From Lepidodermella squamata (Eukaryota > Gastrotricha), in NCBI GenBank assembly GCA_047495785.1, contig JBLDXI010000061.1:1-64000 (forward strand): a stretch of 64,000 nt of DNA, given 5' to 3'. The position numbers and the translations under genes are program-made. Positions 32,501-42,281 of the stretch are shown piece after piece; positions within the stretch are counted from its first letter, which is position 1; each line of letters begins with the position of its first letter. Under the pieces are notes generated by a model. That model was not told the origin of the DNA. It worked only from the letters and a program-made list of their open reading frames with translations, and did not search any database.

Positions 32501-33062
32501 CTTGCTTTTACTCTCTCAACTTCAGGCATGGAAGTTTTAGGTGGCGTGCAAGGCATAAACGATGAATCTTGCACCTCAAGTCGAAGTTCACTGTGCCAAG
32601 ATCCAAGCAATGTGATGACTTTCTTGTTAATGAAAGTCCTCAAATTTTGCTTTATTTTCTTAGGAAAATGACGTCACAGTTGTCGGCCCGGCTGGTATTT
32701 GGGATTCAGCCAAAGCAAAATGTGAAGCAGTGGGTCGAAAATTGGCAGTCTTGAGGACGAGAGCACTTGTTGATGCAATGTTGAGCTCATCAAGGAATGG
32801 GTGGATAGCCGGTAAGCGTTCCGATGGCAATAATTTCTACTGGTCCACGGGCGTCGCTGTCTCGCCGAGCAACGTCATTCCGCCGTGGGCTCCAGGCCAG
32901 CCTGAAATAAGCAATAACAAGCAATGTAAGTTGGCATCGTGGCCTTGCATTAATGTTGCGTTAATTCTGTTTTTTTCAGGCGTAACGATGGACACAACGG
33001 GTCAAATGACGGTAGAAAGGTGCAGCAACAGTAACTATGCGCTATGCGAGTATACAAATTAA
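29506..33062 (+). CDS. EGF-lectin gene C: secreted protein with 13 EGF-like modules and 2 lectin domains (663 aa)
   Basis: Nineteen exons join in frame: 29506-29530, 29767-29825, 29880-29964, 30018-30110, 30164-30262, 30497-30592, 30647-30742, 30914-31009, 31117-31212, 31274-31366, 31423-31518, 31576-31671, 31777-31872, 31925-32020, 32077-32172, 32226-32468, 32526-32611, 32664-32925, 32980-33062. Residues 1 to about 23 are a signal peptide. Exons 3-15 each encode one EGF-like module (residues about 29-439), nearly all 96 nt and phase 1-1. Residues about 440-549 form lectin domain 1 (GEPSGDGSC). Residues 550-663 form lectin domain 2 (GQPE). The first five and last modules align with A and B, while the eight extra modules arose by exon duplication. 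No membrane anchor is seen, so the product is probably secreted. Lectin domain 2 retains its cysteines. Confidence 0.85.
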
Positions 33063-33860
33063 CGAGAGAAGCAGAGGCAGCTGTGATGAGCCTTTGATAA
33101 ATCCAAAAAGACAGGCTTTCAGCTTATTTCATTTTTTTACCACACTTTACCCGCAATATTCTGTCAATATCTTCCAGCTCGTTTAGTATACTTTGAACGC
33201 ACCGCTCATTTTAACAGTAAAAACATTAACGTTACTGGCAGAATTGGTTTTCAATCATGTTCTCAAAATAACCAGAATTGCAAATTTGCATGAAAATATT
33301 TCATGCAAATTGACATTTTAAAGGAAGCATGTTGCTTTTTATGTGTAAAAAATGCATTTTTTCATGCGATTTTTTCGCATCAAAATTATTGATTTTTTTC
33401 CTGTCCAGCAGAAAAGTGGCTAGTGTCGAGTCCACACAGTATTAGTCCCGAGGCATCGGCCCATGCAACATGCAATTCAACTCCAGAACAGGTTCATCAT
33501 CCAATTTGGCCAGACAAAAAATTGTTCATTCTTCGTGTGTAACAAGAATTTTGGTTTGCAATTTGGGCTCAATTGTCATTGAAGCAATCGATTCTTTGGA
33601 GAGTTGAACCTTCCGTAAGACATTGAACATTGAAGGCTTCCGTAAGCACGTTCTTGGTAATGTGATCTTGTGCGAGCGCTCCTCCCGGCATCCGTGGCAA
33701 GCTGAGCTGGAAATCGGTCTTCAAATGCAAAAGAAGAATCAGCTTCATTAGTAGCTACTATTCTAAGATTTTTGATATTCATTAGTACAGCAATGTACTT
33801 TTTAGTTCAATTTGCGGATAAAACCTAATAATGCACGTCTCAACCGCGTGTCTCACTGCG
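33063..33860. other. Intergenic stretch between gene C and the receptor
   Basis: No ORF or repeat with recognisable content. A-T-rich direct words (ATTTGCATGAAAATATTTCATGC) make a small hairpin near 33285-33310. Confidence 0.4.
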
Positions 33861-33865
33861 AAGCA

Positions 33866-33872
33866 TATAAAT
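33866..33872 (+). promoter_or_regulatory. TATA box of the class C receptor
   Basis: TATAAAT lies about 40 bp upstream of the receptor ATG, implying a very short 5' UTR if used. Confidence 0.45.
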
Positions 33873-33909
33873 TCACCTTTCGATATACTAAAACATCAGA
33901 AAATTATAA

Positions 33910-36315
33910 ATGTCAATTTCGCTAATAATTTTGATACTCGCCTCCTCTCTCGTTGTTAACGGCGAGCTTTCGAAATTGAGAATAGCCAATTTTATGCCAT
34001 TTACTGGGTTGGAACCCAACCAGTACCAAACATGCAAGGTTATGGCTGAACTAGTCATAGGGTTGGTCAACAATCGCAGCGACATTCTACCAAATTACAA
34101 AATCGAGCCTCAATTCATTGATGACAACAACGGACCAATGTTAGTTCGCCGTTTTCTCGAATTCGACAACCAGTTTAATGGGAACAAACTCGGTGAGAAT
34201 ACCTTCAAAGCTCCTGTTGTTGTTGGCCCAGTTAATTCTTGCGAGATGATAGCTTCGTTTGTTAACAAGCTTGGATATGTTGAGATTGCTCAATGCGCAT
34301 CAGATGGATTGAACAACCGAGCCCGTTTCTCGAATTTGTACCTAATTCGACCTTTAGCAGCTCAAGCTTGGATATCTAGACTTCGTTTCATCGTCGATAT
34401 TGGGAAATGGAGCTACTTCGCGCTGATTGTCAACGCGAACCAAGAGTATTCCGGGGCTAAACTCATGCAGAGGCTGGCGATTCTAAACGGTGTTCAAGTC
34501 TATCTCAACGCAGTCCCGGAATTCGATGACGACGCGGCCTTGGCCTTGAAGAAATCTGAAGCCCGCATAATCGCTCTTTATGCTGCGGGTTCGATGAATT
34601 ATCAAGTCCTGTGTCGATGTTTCAATCTCGGAATGACTGGTCCGAGGTACGTTTTCATCCTATCCGGGAGCTCATTTGCAGATCCAAGGACTTTGCCAGC
34701 TGTAATCTACCCTGGATGTACAAGGGAGATGATTTTCACTCAGAGCCTCTACTCAATCATGGTTATGTCTCAAAGCATAACAGACGAGCCTTTCGTCAAG
34801 TCTGAGTTGGGCTTCAACCTGTTTGAAATGGATAAAATGTTGGATTTATACATGAATAACTCGCGGCTTCCCGATTACGGGAACCGATACATATGCCATG
34901 ATGCTACCCTTCAAAGCCTGCTATTGCTGAATCGGACGGAATATCGACTGGAAAGGATCGGGTTGAGCTTGCAGAATATCACCACTCACCCTGATTTGAT
35001 TTCTAGAATAATTAATGAGTCGGCGGTGCGAATGAGTTACGTAGGCCTGAGAAAGAGCGGCCCGAGCTTTTACAGCCAGGATAGGGGTGAGATGATGGGC
35101 TCGAAATGGCCTGTGCTTCAATGGAACCCAACCGATGGCCTGAGGACTATTTGGATGGTAGTTCAGTCCGAAACCAACGATTCCTGCAACGAACTCGCAA
35201 TGTATTCAACTTATAGCGTTCTCAAATCGAAATGGCCAACATTGGATGGGAAACCGCCATCGGACAGAGCTAAGATAAAACATGAAGTTCAGGAAGTTCA
35301 CCTCGCGCTAAAAATCTCTATTTTCGTGCTAAGTGCAGGCTTAATCACGGTTAAATTCGGTATTTTTATAATAATTTCGCGCTACAAATCTCCAGACAAG
35401 TTCAGACGGATGCCATTTCTCTCGACATTGCAAATCGCTTTCCTTTGCCTCGCCGATATCTCAGCCATCATTTTCGCATCGGATGTTGATGAATCACGAA
35501 GTATAGCAACCCACGTAGCTAGAGTTTTGACCCTCATGATCGGTCTAAGCCTATCGAACTTCTGCATGATTTTCCGGACAATGGCTACATGTTCATTAGT
35601 GGCTAATATCAAGCAGAAGGCTGTAAAGGAGCGGGTTAAAACAAGCCCCAAAAAGTCAAACCCGAGCCTTGGGAGAGCTAGTAGTGGTACTTTGGTCACT
35701 TTTCCCCAACTCAGTAACGACGACTTTTTTGCGAAAAAATTAAGCCAAAGAAAGTTCGTGCAACTCCAGAAGATATGTGCGCTGTTAACAGGGATAGGAT
35801 TTGCTATTCTAGCTGCTTATGGAGCGATTTGGGAAAGTGTTGCCCCTACCAAGTGTGAAGGCATCACAATAACGCCTAGCCCGGTATATTTCGACGAAAT
35901 CGATACTTACATATTCACCTCAGCCGTAAATTGTCACGGGGATTCTCAAGATATTTGGTCTCTTGTGATTCTCGGGGTTAATGTAGTGCTACTAGTTATC
36001 GGATGCTACTATGCCAGAAAAATGACTCGAGATACAAGGTTCATTTTGCACCATTGGGACTTCACGTATTTGCTCTATGGGATGACGAATTGTATCATAA
36101 CTATGTTAGCTTCCTGTCTGGTTTTGCTGGCTGTTCCCAAGAATCCGGTAACGATCAGGATTGTCGTGGCATTTTCTGCGATTTGGATATCAGCTACAAC
36201 ATCAGCTATTTGTTACTTGCCGTATCGAAGGAAACCAGCTCCAGTCAGTGGCGTAGCTGGCCTTTCGCGGATAGGAGGACCTGTGTCTCGGAATTTAAAC
36301 CAGCCAAGAACGTGA
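33910..36315 (+). CDS. Intronless class C (GABA-B-like) G-protein-coupled receptor, 801 aa
   Basis: Residues 1-18 form a signal peptide (MSISLIILILASSLVVNG). Residues about 22-430 fit a periplasmic-binding-protein-like Venus flytrap ectodomain with several N-glycosylation sites. KWPTLDGKPPSDR near residues 440-455 matches the WPGGxPPxDR linker of GABA-B receptors. Seven hydrophobic helices follow from about residue 463 (first HLALKISIFVLSAGL, last IRIVVAFSAIWISA). Helices 3 and 4 are separated by a long basic Ser-rich loop, and helices 4 and 5 by an extracellular loop with a pair of cysteines. There is no cysteine-rich domain like that of mGlu receptors. A single uninterrupted frame among intron-rich neighbours suggests a retrogene or intron loss. 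A poly(A) signal lies at 36527-36532. The ligand cannot be told from sequence. Confidence 0.85.
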   Translation: MSISLIILILASSLVVNGELSKLRIANFMPFTGLEPNQYQTCKVMAELVIGLVNNRSDILPNYKIEPQFIDDNNGPMLVRRFLEFDNQFNGNKLGENTFKAPVVVGPVNSCEMIASFVNKLGYVEIAQCASDGLNNRARFSNLYLIRPLAAQAWISRLRFIVDIGKWSYFALIVNANQEYSGAKLMQRLAILNGVQVYLNAVPEFDDDAALALKKSEARIIALYAAGSMNYQVLCRCFNLGMTGPRYVFILSGSSFADPRTLPAVIYPGCTREMIFTQSLYSIMVMSQSITDEPFVKSELGFNLFEMDKMLDLYMNNSRLPDYGNRYICHDATLQSLLLLNRTEYRLERIGLSLQNITTHPDLISRIINESAVRMSYVGLRKSGPSFYSQDRGEMMGSKWPVLQWNPTDGLRTIWMVVQSETNDSCNELAMYSTYSVLKSKWPTLDGKPPSDRAKIKHEVQEVHLALKISIFVLSAGLITVKFGIFIIISRYKSPDKFRRMPFLSTLQIAFLCLADISAIIFASDVDESRSIATHVARVLTLMIGLSLSNFCMIFRTMATCSLVANIKQKAVKERVKTSPKKSNPSLGRASSGTLVTFPQLSNDDFFAKKLSQRKFVQLQKICALLTGIGFAILAAYGAIWESVAPTKCEGITITPSPVYFDEIDTYIFTSAVNCHGDSQDIWSLVILGVNVVLLVIGCYYARKMTRDTRFILHHWDFTYLLYGMTNCIITMLASCLVLLAVPKNPVTIRIVVAFSAIWISATTSAICYLPYRRKPAPVSGVAGLSRIGGPVSRNLNQPRT

Positions 36316-36854
36316 TACCAGGCCCCGGCTAGTTACGCCCCTGCTATACGCTATAATACATACTGAATAATTTAAAGAAAAGCGTCTGCGCTTCACGGAG
36401 CGACACTTTTCCATTTTCTAACGCTTGAGCCGGGCTTTCGTCATTCGTTATTTCCTCTCAATCTATGAATGGGTTTGAAATTCCGATGGAAATCTGAACC
36501 GTTTATTGTTTTCCTGGTAGTCGTCCAATAAATTCAAAGTCCAAGTGAAAGTCTAAACCATGAGGCATTGGCAGGAACATCAATTAGAGATTTTACTAAT
36601 TCGTAACGCAGAAAAGAAGATCCGTTTTCACCCAATAAATCAGAAGCGTCTTCACGAACAACAAATGCTTATCGTCACGAACAGACAGCCGTAATTAGCA
36701 TTCATTCAGAAATAGGATCTAGGATCAATTAACCGCCATTCTGAATAGTAAAAGCGGCTATTCAACAGCACACACGTACAAATAAGTATTCGCTCTACAT
36801 CTATTCAGCATTCATCTGCTCAATTTCTACTCGCACTTTTTCAGTCTACATAAA

Positions 36855-37550
36855 ATGCAGCCAATAAACAGAATCGTTCCCCTCACAGCGGAGGAGGAAG
36901 AAGATATAAGGAGAAGAGAGCGAATTTCCATCCAATATTCACCCCGGTTATTGCTCACCCCTCAGAGACGAGGTAACTGCCGATTTTCATTTCAAACCTA
37001 ACCGAAGATTTACTTTCATTCAGTGAAATCTGCGACTCCGAGATCGAACAAAGAAGTCCAGCTGACTAGAGCGAGGCTCAACATGTTCGACCCGTGGCAC
37101 TCTCAGGGTTTCTACAGACATGCAACTGAATGGCTCGAAAGTACACTGACAATCACTGGAATGAGCACACCCGGCAATCCGCGAGCTTCAACCCCAAGAC
37201 CGGGCGGTAAGCCAAAAACTATCCAGGAAAAAGGCCCCTTTACAAATGGCAGGACCCCTCCGACCAGTCCGAGAAGGCCGTGGTCGAGCCAGTCGCCTTA
37301 TCGTACCAATTCTGTGGTAATTTGGATGCCTCAAAACAGTCAATTGTCTCCACTGCAAATCGCAGCGATTCAACGCCCGGCTGAGTTGGATGATGTGCCG
37401 AAACAGAGATGGCGCCCTCAAACTGCTACGTCGATGTATTCGTTGACAGAGCGCTTGCCGTCTGATTTTATGGAAAAGTACGTCGCTCCACGGCCGAAGC
37501 TAATTGAAATAGTAACAAGGCCGATTCCTATTCCTGAATATTCTGACTAA
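36855..37550 (+). CDS. Two-exon gene for an unrecognised Pro/Arg-rich soluble protein (214 aa)
   Basis: Exon 1 36855-36972 (MQPINRIVPLTAEEEEDIRR) joins exon 2 37024-37550 through a 51-bp GT-AG intron with matching phase 1. The protein is basic and Pro/Ser/Thr-rich, with WHSQGFYRHATEWLEST near residues 68-84 and PRPKLIEIVTRPIPIPEYSD at the end. It has no signal peptide, membrane segment or repeat. The composition resembles disordered cytoskeletal or ciliary-associated proteins, but I recognise no family. The splice join and the single clean frame support a real gene. Confidence 0.6.
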
Positions 37551-37729
37551 TTTATTGTTTGATAAAAAATAGACCGGTAGTCGTAGATCTTTCACATCAG
37601 TCCGCGTGAAAAAGTAACCAAATAAAACTTGAATTTTGAATCTGTTGCATAAATTTTCGCTTTCCTTTGAAATTCGAGAAATTCGAGTACCAGCAAAGGT
37701 TGAGATTGAGGAACCCCTCCTATATAGCA

Positions 37730-37810
37730 AAGCTGGTCAAATTTGGTTTCGCTACAGCCTATTTGATTCCGCTACAGCAAATTAGGTTCCGCTCACCGTT
37801 GAATTGTTTC
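37730..37810 (-). repeat. Repeat shared with the palindrome spacer
   Basis: On the minus strand GCGGAACCTAATTTGCTGTAG and GAAACCAAATTTG match the units near 2080-2120. It sits between the unknown two-exon gene and lectin fragment D. Confidence 0.5.
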
Positions 37811-38092
37811 ATGTAAAAGGTCTGAAAATCTGGAATACGTGACCGGCTCATAAACTGGTAAAAAGACTAAAGATTGGAAATCAGTGATCGAAAATGAAGG
37901 AACATTTTAGCTCACGGGTAGTCTCAAACATATAAATTCACAATACCTAATTCAATTAAATTGTAAATTTTATTAAATTTCATTAAAATAACTAAATTTC
38001 AATGCCAAAACATGAAAATAAGCAACTGCTGGAACCTAAACACTTAAGATGTGTTTGCTTATTATTGATGACTAATTGATCATACCTTTCAG

Positions 38093-38624
38093 GTGTCACC
38101 ATGTATGTGGGAATCGGGCTTAACGATGAAGCTTGTTCCACGATTAATAAAGTACTATGCCAAAGTTTAACCGATGTGAGCCCTTTCATTACCGCGACTT
38201 ATTCCCTTCTAACTTTCATCAAATAGGAAAATGACATTCAAAACTTCGCGCCCGATTCTAATTGGGCGAACGCAAAAAGCAATTGCGACGGAAGAGGACT
38301 CAGACTAGCAGTCCTGAAGACGCGAACAATCGTTGACTTGATGATTAGCCAAAGTAAAGCTGGATGGATCGCCGCGAAACGTCCCGATGGCAGTAATTTC
38401 TACTGGTCGACGGGCGTCGCTGTCACGCCCAGCAACACCATTCCGCCATGGGCCTCAGGCCAGCCTGAAATAAGCGATAGCAAGCAATGTAATTTCCTAA
38501 AAAAAGGCGCAGTGTTTTAACTAAATTTCATGTTGATTCAGGCGTTACGATGGACACGACTGGTAAAATGACGGTTGCAAGGTGCAACGACAACAACGAT
38601 GCGCTATGCGAGTATACCTCCTAA
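38093..38624 (+). pseudogene. Gene D: 5'-truncated EGF-lectin copy (last three exons only)
   Basis: Exons 38093-38175, 38227-38488 and 38542-38624 correspond to the last three exons of genes A-C, with intact frame, splice sites and stop codon. They encode the end of lectin domain 1 and all of lectin domain 2, with its cysteine retained (SNCDGRG) and GQPE present. The downstream 3' UTR is homologous to that of gene A, with AATAAA at 38877-38882. No EGF exons, signal peptide or first half of lectin domain 1 occur between 37560 and 38092, so expression from its own start is unlikely. It is a partial duplication that has stayed open, so it is young or could serve as an alternative 3' end. Confidence 0.75.
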
Positions 38625-38889
38625 AGCGGAAATCAACAAGATGCATATTAGATTTGATGGTTGATTGGATAACTTTACAAATATTGTGGTGGTTGCGTGA
38701 TAAATATTATCGACGCATTTGGAATCCTGTAAGGTTTTGTTGATCAAAAATGAGATTATGAGAATACAAAATACAATATAAAGTTATACATTTTATATAA
38801 ATATATTTGATACTTTAGCGACATAATCTTGCAGAGTTTTCCAGTTTCTTAAACTGCTTGTATGATAAATTTCGTGAATAAATGAAGAT

Positions 38890-39680
38890 GCCAGCATTAT
38901 ATATATTGGGGAAATTAATCCTGAAAATCGTCTTCATTTTCGGCTATAGTATTACCCACGAATCACCTGATCTCGATTCTTCGTTATAATATGCTGTCTT
39001 TATTTTCAGCGACATTTAGGAGGGGGACAGACCAAACACGAAAATGAGAATTTAGCCCTCTGCTTCGTCAATTTTGAGAGGTTTTGGAGCTTGTTTTAGT
39101 GGAAAATCTTCGCTCGCTTTTCTGGTTGAAATCACTAGTCATTTCGACAAATACAGCAACAAATGTTTTTCCATCCCTTGCAGCTCCAGGATCCAAGATC
39201 GCACCCTGCAGTTTGACTTACACAGTTCGCAGGTCCGGTACCGGTCTGCAAAACCTTACCTGTTTCCAACATTGCAAACAGCCGTCAATGAGGTCTGGCC
39301 AACTCTCCTTCTAACGCCAATCGACTGCGGTAGCAGCGACGCATTGAACGTAATTTTTTGTGACATTTTAGAAAAAAATCTTCAAATCTGATTTTATTTA
39401 AATTGCTTTAAATAAAATCCTAAAGCATTAAAAAATAATTCAACCCTAATTAAAGAGGAGTGTGATCGAAAAAGTTATACATTTTTTGTAATTTATATCA
39501 ACGTTATAGCAGCATTATAATTTTTTGTTCCTGTTTTACGTTGATTGGTGTCATTCATTAATATTATGAGCACCGACAGTAATAAAACATTGAACCTAGT
39601 AAAGAAGTGTTATCCCTGGTTTGATTTATATTATATTATGTTCTCTTCTTCCTTGAAAGGCAAATTTTTTCGACACTAGA
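38890..39680. other. Gene-free repeat-like stretch
   Basis: About 39155-39230 (GCAGCTCCAGGATCCAAGATCGCACCC) is shared with 57860-57890, together with an upstream GAGGTTTTGG word, marking another dispersed repeat. The overlapping open frames here are not supported as genes. Confidence 0.4.
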
Positions 39681-39686
39681 AAGGTA

Positions 39687-40089
39687 CCGTCAACTGGGGT
39701 GACTTCGCCGTACCGAAATGGGGTGACTTTGGCGTGCCAAAAATCTAAGATGGCAAGGTAAATACCCCTCAAGCGGGTTACCGTTGGATAGCCTGTAGGA
39801 AATGAAGTCTAAAAATGGCATGCGATTTCAATTTTGATCAGACGGCTTCAGTTGGGCAGTCGCCAAAGTTTTAATAAAAAAATGAATTTATCGAATTTTT
39901 TTCAAAACTTCACCTGCTATAATATTTCCTTAGGTGCGTTGCATTGATGTGCATTGTACACATCCAGGCTGGCCTTTCCTTGGGCTATCCAATGGTACCC
40001 CACTTGCGGGGTATTTACCTTGCCATCTTAGATTTTTGGCACGCCAAAGTCACCCCATTTCGGTACGGCGAAGTCACCCCAGTTGACGG
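39687..40089. mobile_element. TA-flanked MITE
   Basis: The ends CCGTCAACTGGGGTGACTT and its complement face each other. The inverted arms extend inward about 110 bp (CAAGGTAAATACCCC and GGGGTATTTACCTTG). TA occurs on both sides (39685-39686 and 40090-40091), as for Tc1/mariner-type insertions. The 403-bp element has no coding capacity. Confidence 0.85.
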
Positions 40090-40254
40090 TATTGATATGA
40101 GCTGTTGTATTCAGAGGTATTATTTTGGCAAATAGCGCGTTAATGCGATTTTCTTATACCTTCCAAATATATAGGTCAGCTATATATTCTTTCACGAACA
40201 TCTTTGGAGCGAAATATTCTACTTGTTTCAAGAACACATTGGCTAGTTTAGAAA

Positions 40255-40667
40255 ATGAGTAAAGATAAAAAAGGCAAAAAGAGGAGCCGCCGCAGTCCTT
40301 CGAGCTCATCAAGCTCTTCTTCCTCTTCCTCGTCCTCAACTGCCGATTCGAAATCGCAATCCTCGTAAAGATCACGATGCGAAAATTGGTCACCCACCGA
40401 CGTGGCCACCCTTGTCAGCGTGTTAAAACTCCCCTACAGCAATCAGATCGGTGATAGCTTCATAGCAGTGCTTTGTTCAAAAGATCCATCTGCCATCCGC
40501 GATCGTGGCCTTGCCGTGGAACAGAACAGTTGAAGGACATTTTCAACCTAGAAGCTGTCGATCAGCGATCTATAAAACAAATTTCCATCCTAGTCATCCT
40601 AGTCATTCCTGTCATTTGGGTAATTGTTGTTATTGCTGTTTCCGTTGTTTTTGCTACGCGTTACTAA
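40255..40667 (+). pseudogene. Broken gene: Ser-rich N-terminus, SAM-like segment and membrane helix
   Basis: ATG at 40255 opens MSKDKKGKKRSRRSP and a 13-serine run, reaching an in-frame TAA at 40366. The same frame continues CENWSPTDVATLVSVLKLPY to CSKDPSAIRDRGLAVEQ. A 5-nt duplication (AACAG AACAG near 40520-40530) then shifts the frame, after which LKDIFNLEAVDQRSI, a hydrophobic segment (ILVILVIPVIWVIVVIAVSV) and a stop follow. The middle resembles a SAM domain by its WSPxDVxxL start and helix spacing, but this is weak. Two disruptions suggest a pseudogene; an unusual intron could hide the first. Confidence 0.45.
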
Positions 40668-41749
40668 TGCACAGGTAAAATAAAATGAAAGATATGCTAT
40701 TCGATAAATTGTTTAGCAATTAATGCCAATATAATTTACAATTATTCCAAATTGCCAAAGGGAATTTTGAGGTGAGTAAGATGAAAGTAGCTGTATCTGA
40801 TTGTAAGGGGCGGGAATTTATTTAATTATTTATTTATTTATTTAATATTCTGAATACTTGGTCATTCTACCCTAGACCTGACTCTATTTATTGCCTATAC
40901 GCATAGTTATGTATGTTCATTGTAATAAATAGATGCATCGCTTATTTTTTTCTGACTGCATTTATAACAACTTTATAATGTTGTTATAAAAAATTGTTAT
41001 GTACGATCACACTCCTCAAAGTTTCTTAATATTTTTAGAGCTCGAAATGCGCCACGATGACTGTGACTCCATCGCCCGGTTGGTCACTAAATTCAAACTC
41101 TAAATCAAGGCAAGTTATTTCCAAGAAATTGCGGTTCAGGAAAAATTGAAATTATTATTTAATTTCAATTTTCGGAATTTTAATAAATTATTAATCTAAT
41201 TCTATTTTTGAATTTATAGGTCGATGGTTCGATGGTAATGCCGTGCCAATGGCTGCCAATGCGAAGGGCTCTCGGCTCTCGTGGCTATTCAACTCTGATC
41301 GGCTTCAGGACGGTTTCGAAAATTTGCATCTCGAACAATTTTAAACTATTAATTAATACATCCGATAATTAACTCTGCCATGATTATCTGAATTTTACCT
41401 TGAATAAAAATTGCTACAATAAAATGCGAATAACTGAGTTCTGACTTGAGTAACTTGAGGAACCAAGTGACATGGAGCCGGGCAGTTGAATGTTACAGGA
41501 TTATAGTCTATTTGAATGAAGAGCAAAGGTGGTTTTGGCCTAATTTTTAACTCCGAAAGCAGTTTCGCCGAAAGTTTCATCTATAAGTTTGGCCGAAATT
41601 TGGTGATTTCAGCAAATGATTTAGCTGAAATTTTGACCGAGAATGTTTTTCGCTGACTGTTTGGTCGAAGTGTTTCGCCTATTTGGGGGTATCAGAAAGA
41701 TGAGCTAAGTTTTAGGCCGAGATTATCGCGGTAAATTTTCATCTGGGTA
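40668..41749. other. AT-rich intergenic stretch
   Basis: Contains a TTTA-rich tract near 40815-40850 and no supported gene. About 41560-41720 repeats GGCCGAAA/GTTTCGCC-like words without a clear unit. Confidence 0.35.
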
Positions 41750-41950
41750 ACAGGAACCGAATTGCAGTCTATGCTGACTACAATTCACCTGCCCGAAAAA
41801 ACATCAACAGCACATGTAGCAAACACGTATTAGCCATCGCCTTTATACTCATATAAAAGCGTAGGAGCATAAACGCGTATATGCCAATATGCCAGAATCT
41901 GCTTTCTACATATAAAAGTGAACAAAAACACATAGTAGACGTATAGCTCA
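41750..41950 (+). promoter_or_regulatory. Shared promoter block of kinase gene K2 (TATA at 41911-41917)
   Basis: Close copy of the K1 block, including CACATGTAGCAAACACG, the palindromic CATATGCC-type region and TATAAAAGTGAAC. It is followed by about 330 bp of leader, part of which is a MITE. Confidence 0.6.
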
Positions 41951-42068
41951 AGGTATTGGCATCTACTGCTATTATGAAAAGCCAGTTTACAACTGTGCTA
42001 CAACTGAATAGATAATATACCTCGAGTTTTCTAGATACTTATAACATTGTTCAAGCTTAATGATCAAT

Positions 42069-42216
42069 CATAGAGCGAAGTAGGACCGCGGAACTGGTTG
42101 AGATTACAAAAATCGACATAAGGGTCCCCCCTTTGGTCTTTCGCTGAACTCAACTTAGGGACCGATGGAACTGGTAGAGATGATCCCTACCATCCCTAGC
42201 GGCGCTTCGCTCTCTG
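42069..42216. mobile_element. Small hAT-like MITE in the K2 leader
   Basis: The 8-mer TGATCAAT occurs at 42061-42068 and at 42217-42224, directly flanking a 148-bp insert with ends CATAGAGCGAAG and CTTCGCTCTCTG. The K3 leader has a single uninterrupted copy of the site near 62059-62066. It belongs to the GCGAAGTA repeat family and has the same CATAGAG start as the 12939-13513 element. It adds upstream in-frame codons to K2 that K1 and K3 do not have. Confidence 0.85.
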
Positions 42217-42281
42217 TGATCAATTCTGAACGAGTCTCCATTCTCGCTGCTCTGCTAGATTCGCAGTTTTTCTCGACCAGA

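Noticed and set aside
42165-42281. Upstream in-frame extension of K2 (MELVEMIPTIP...)
   Set aside because: Comes from a MITE insertion bounded by TGATCAAT; absent from K1 and K3.
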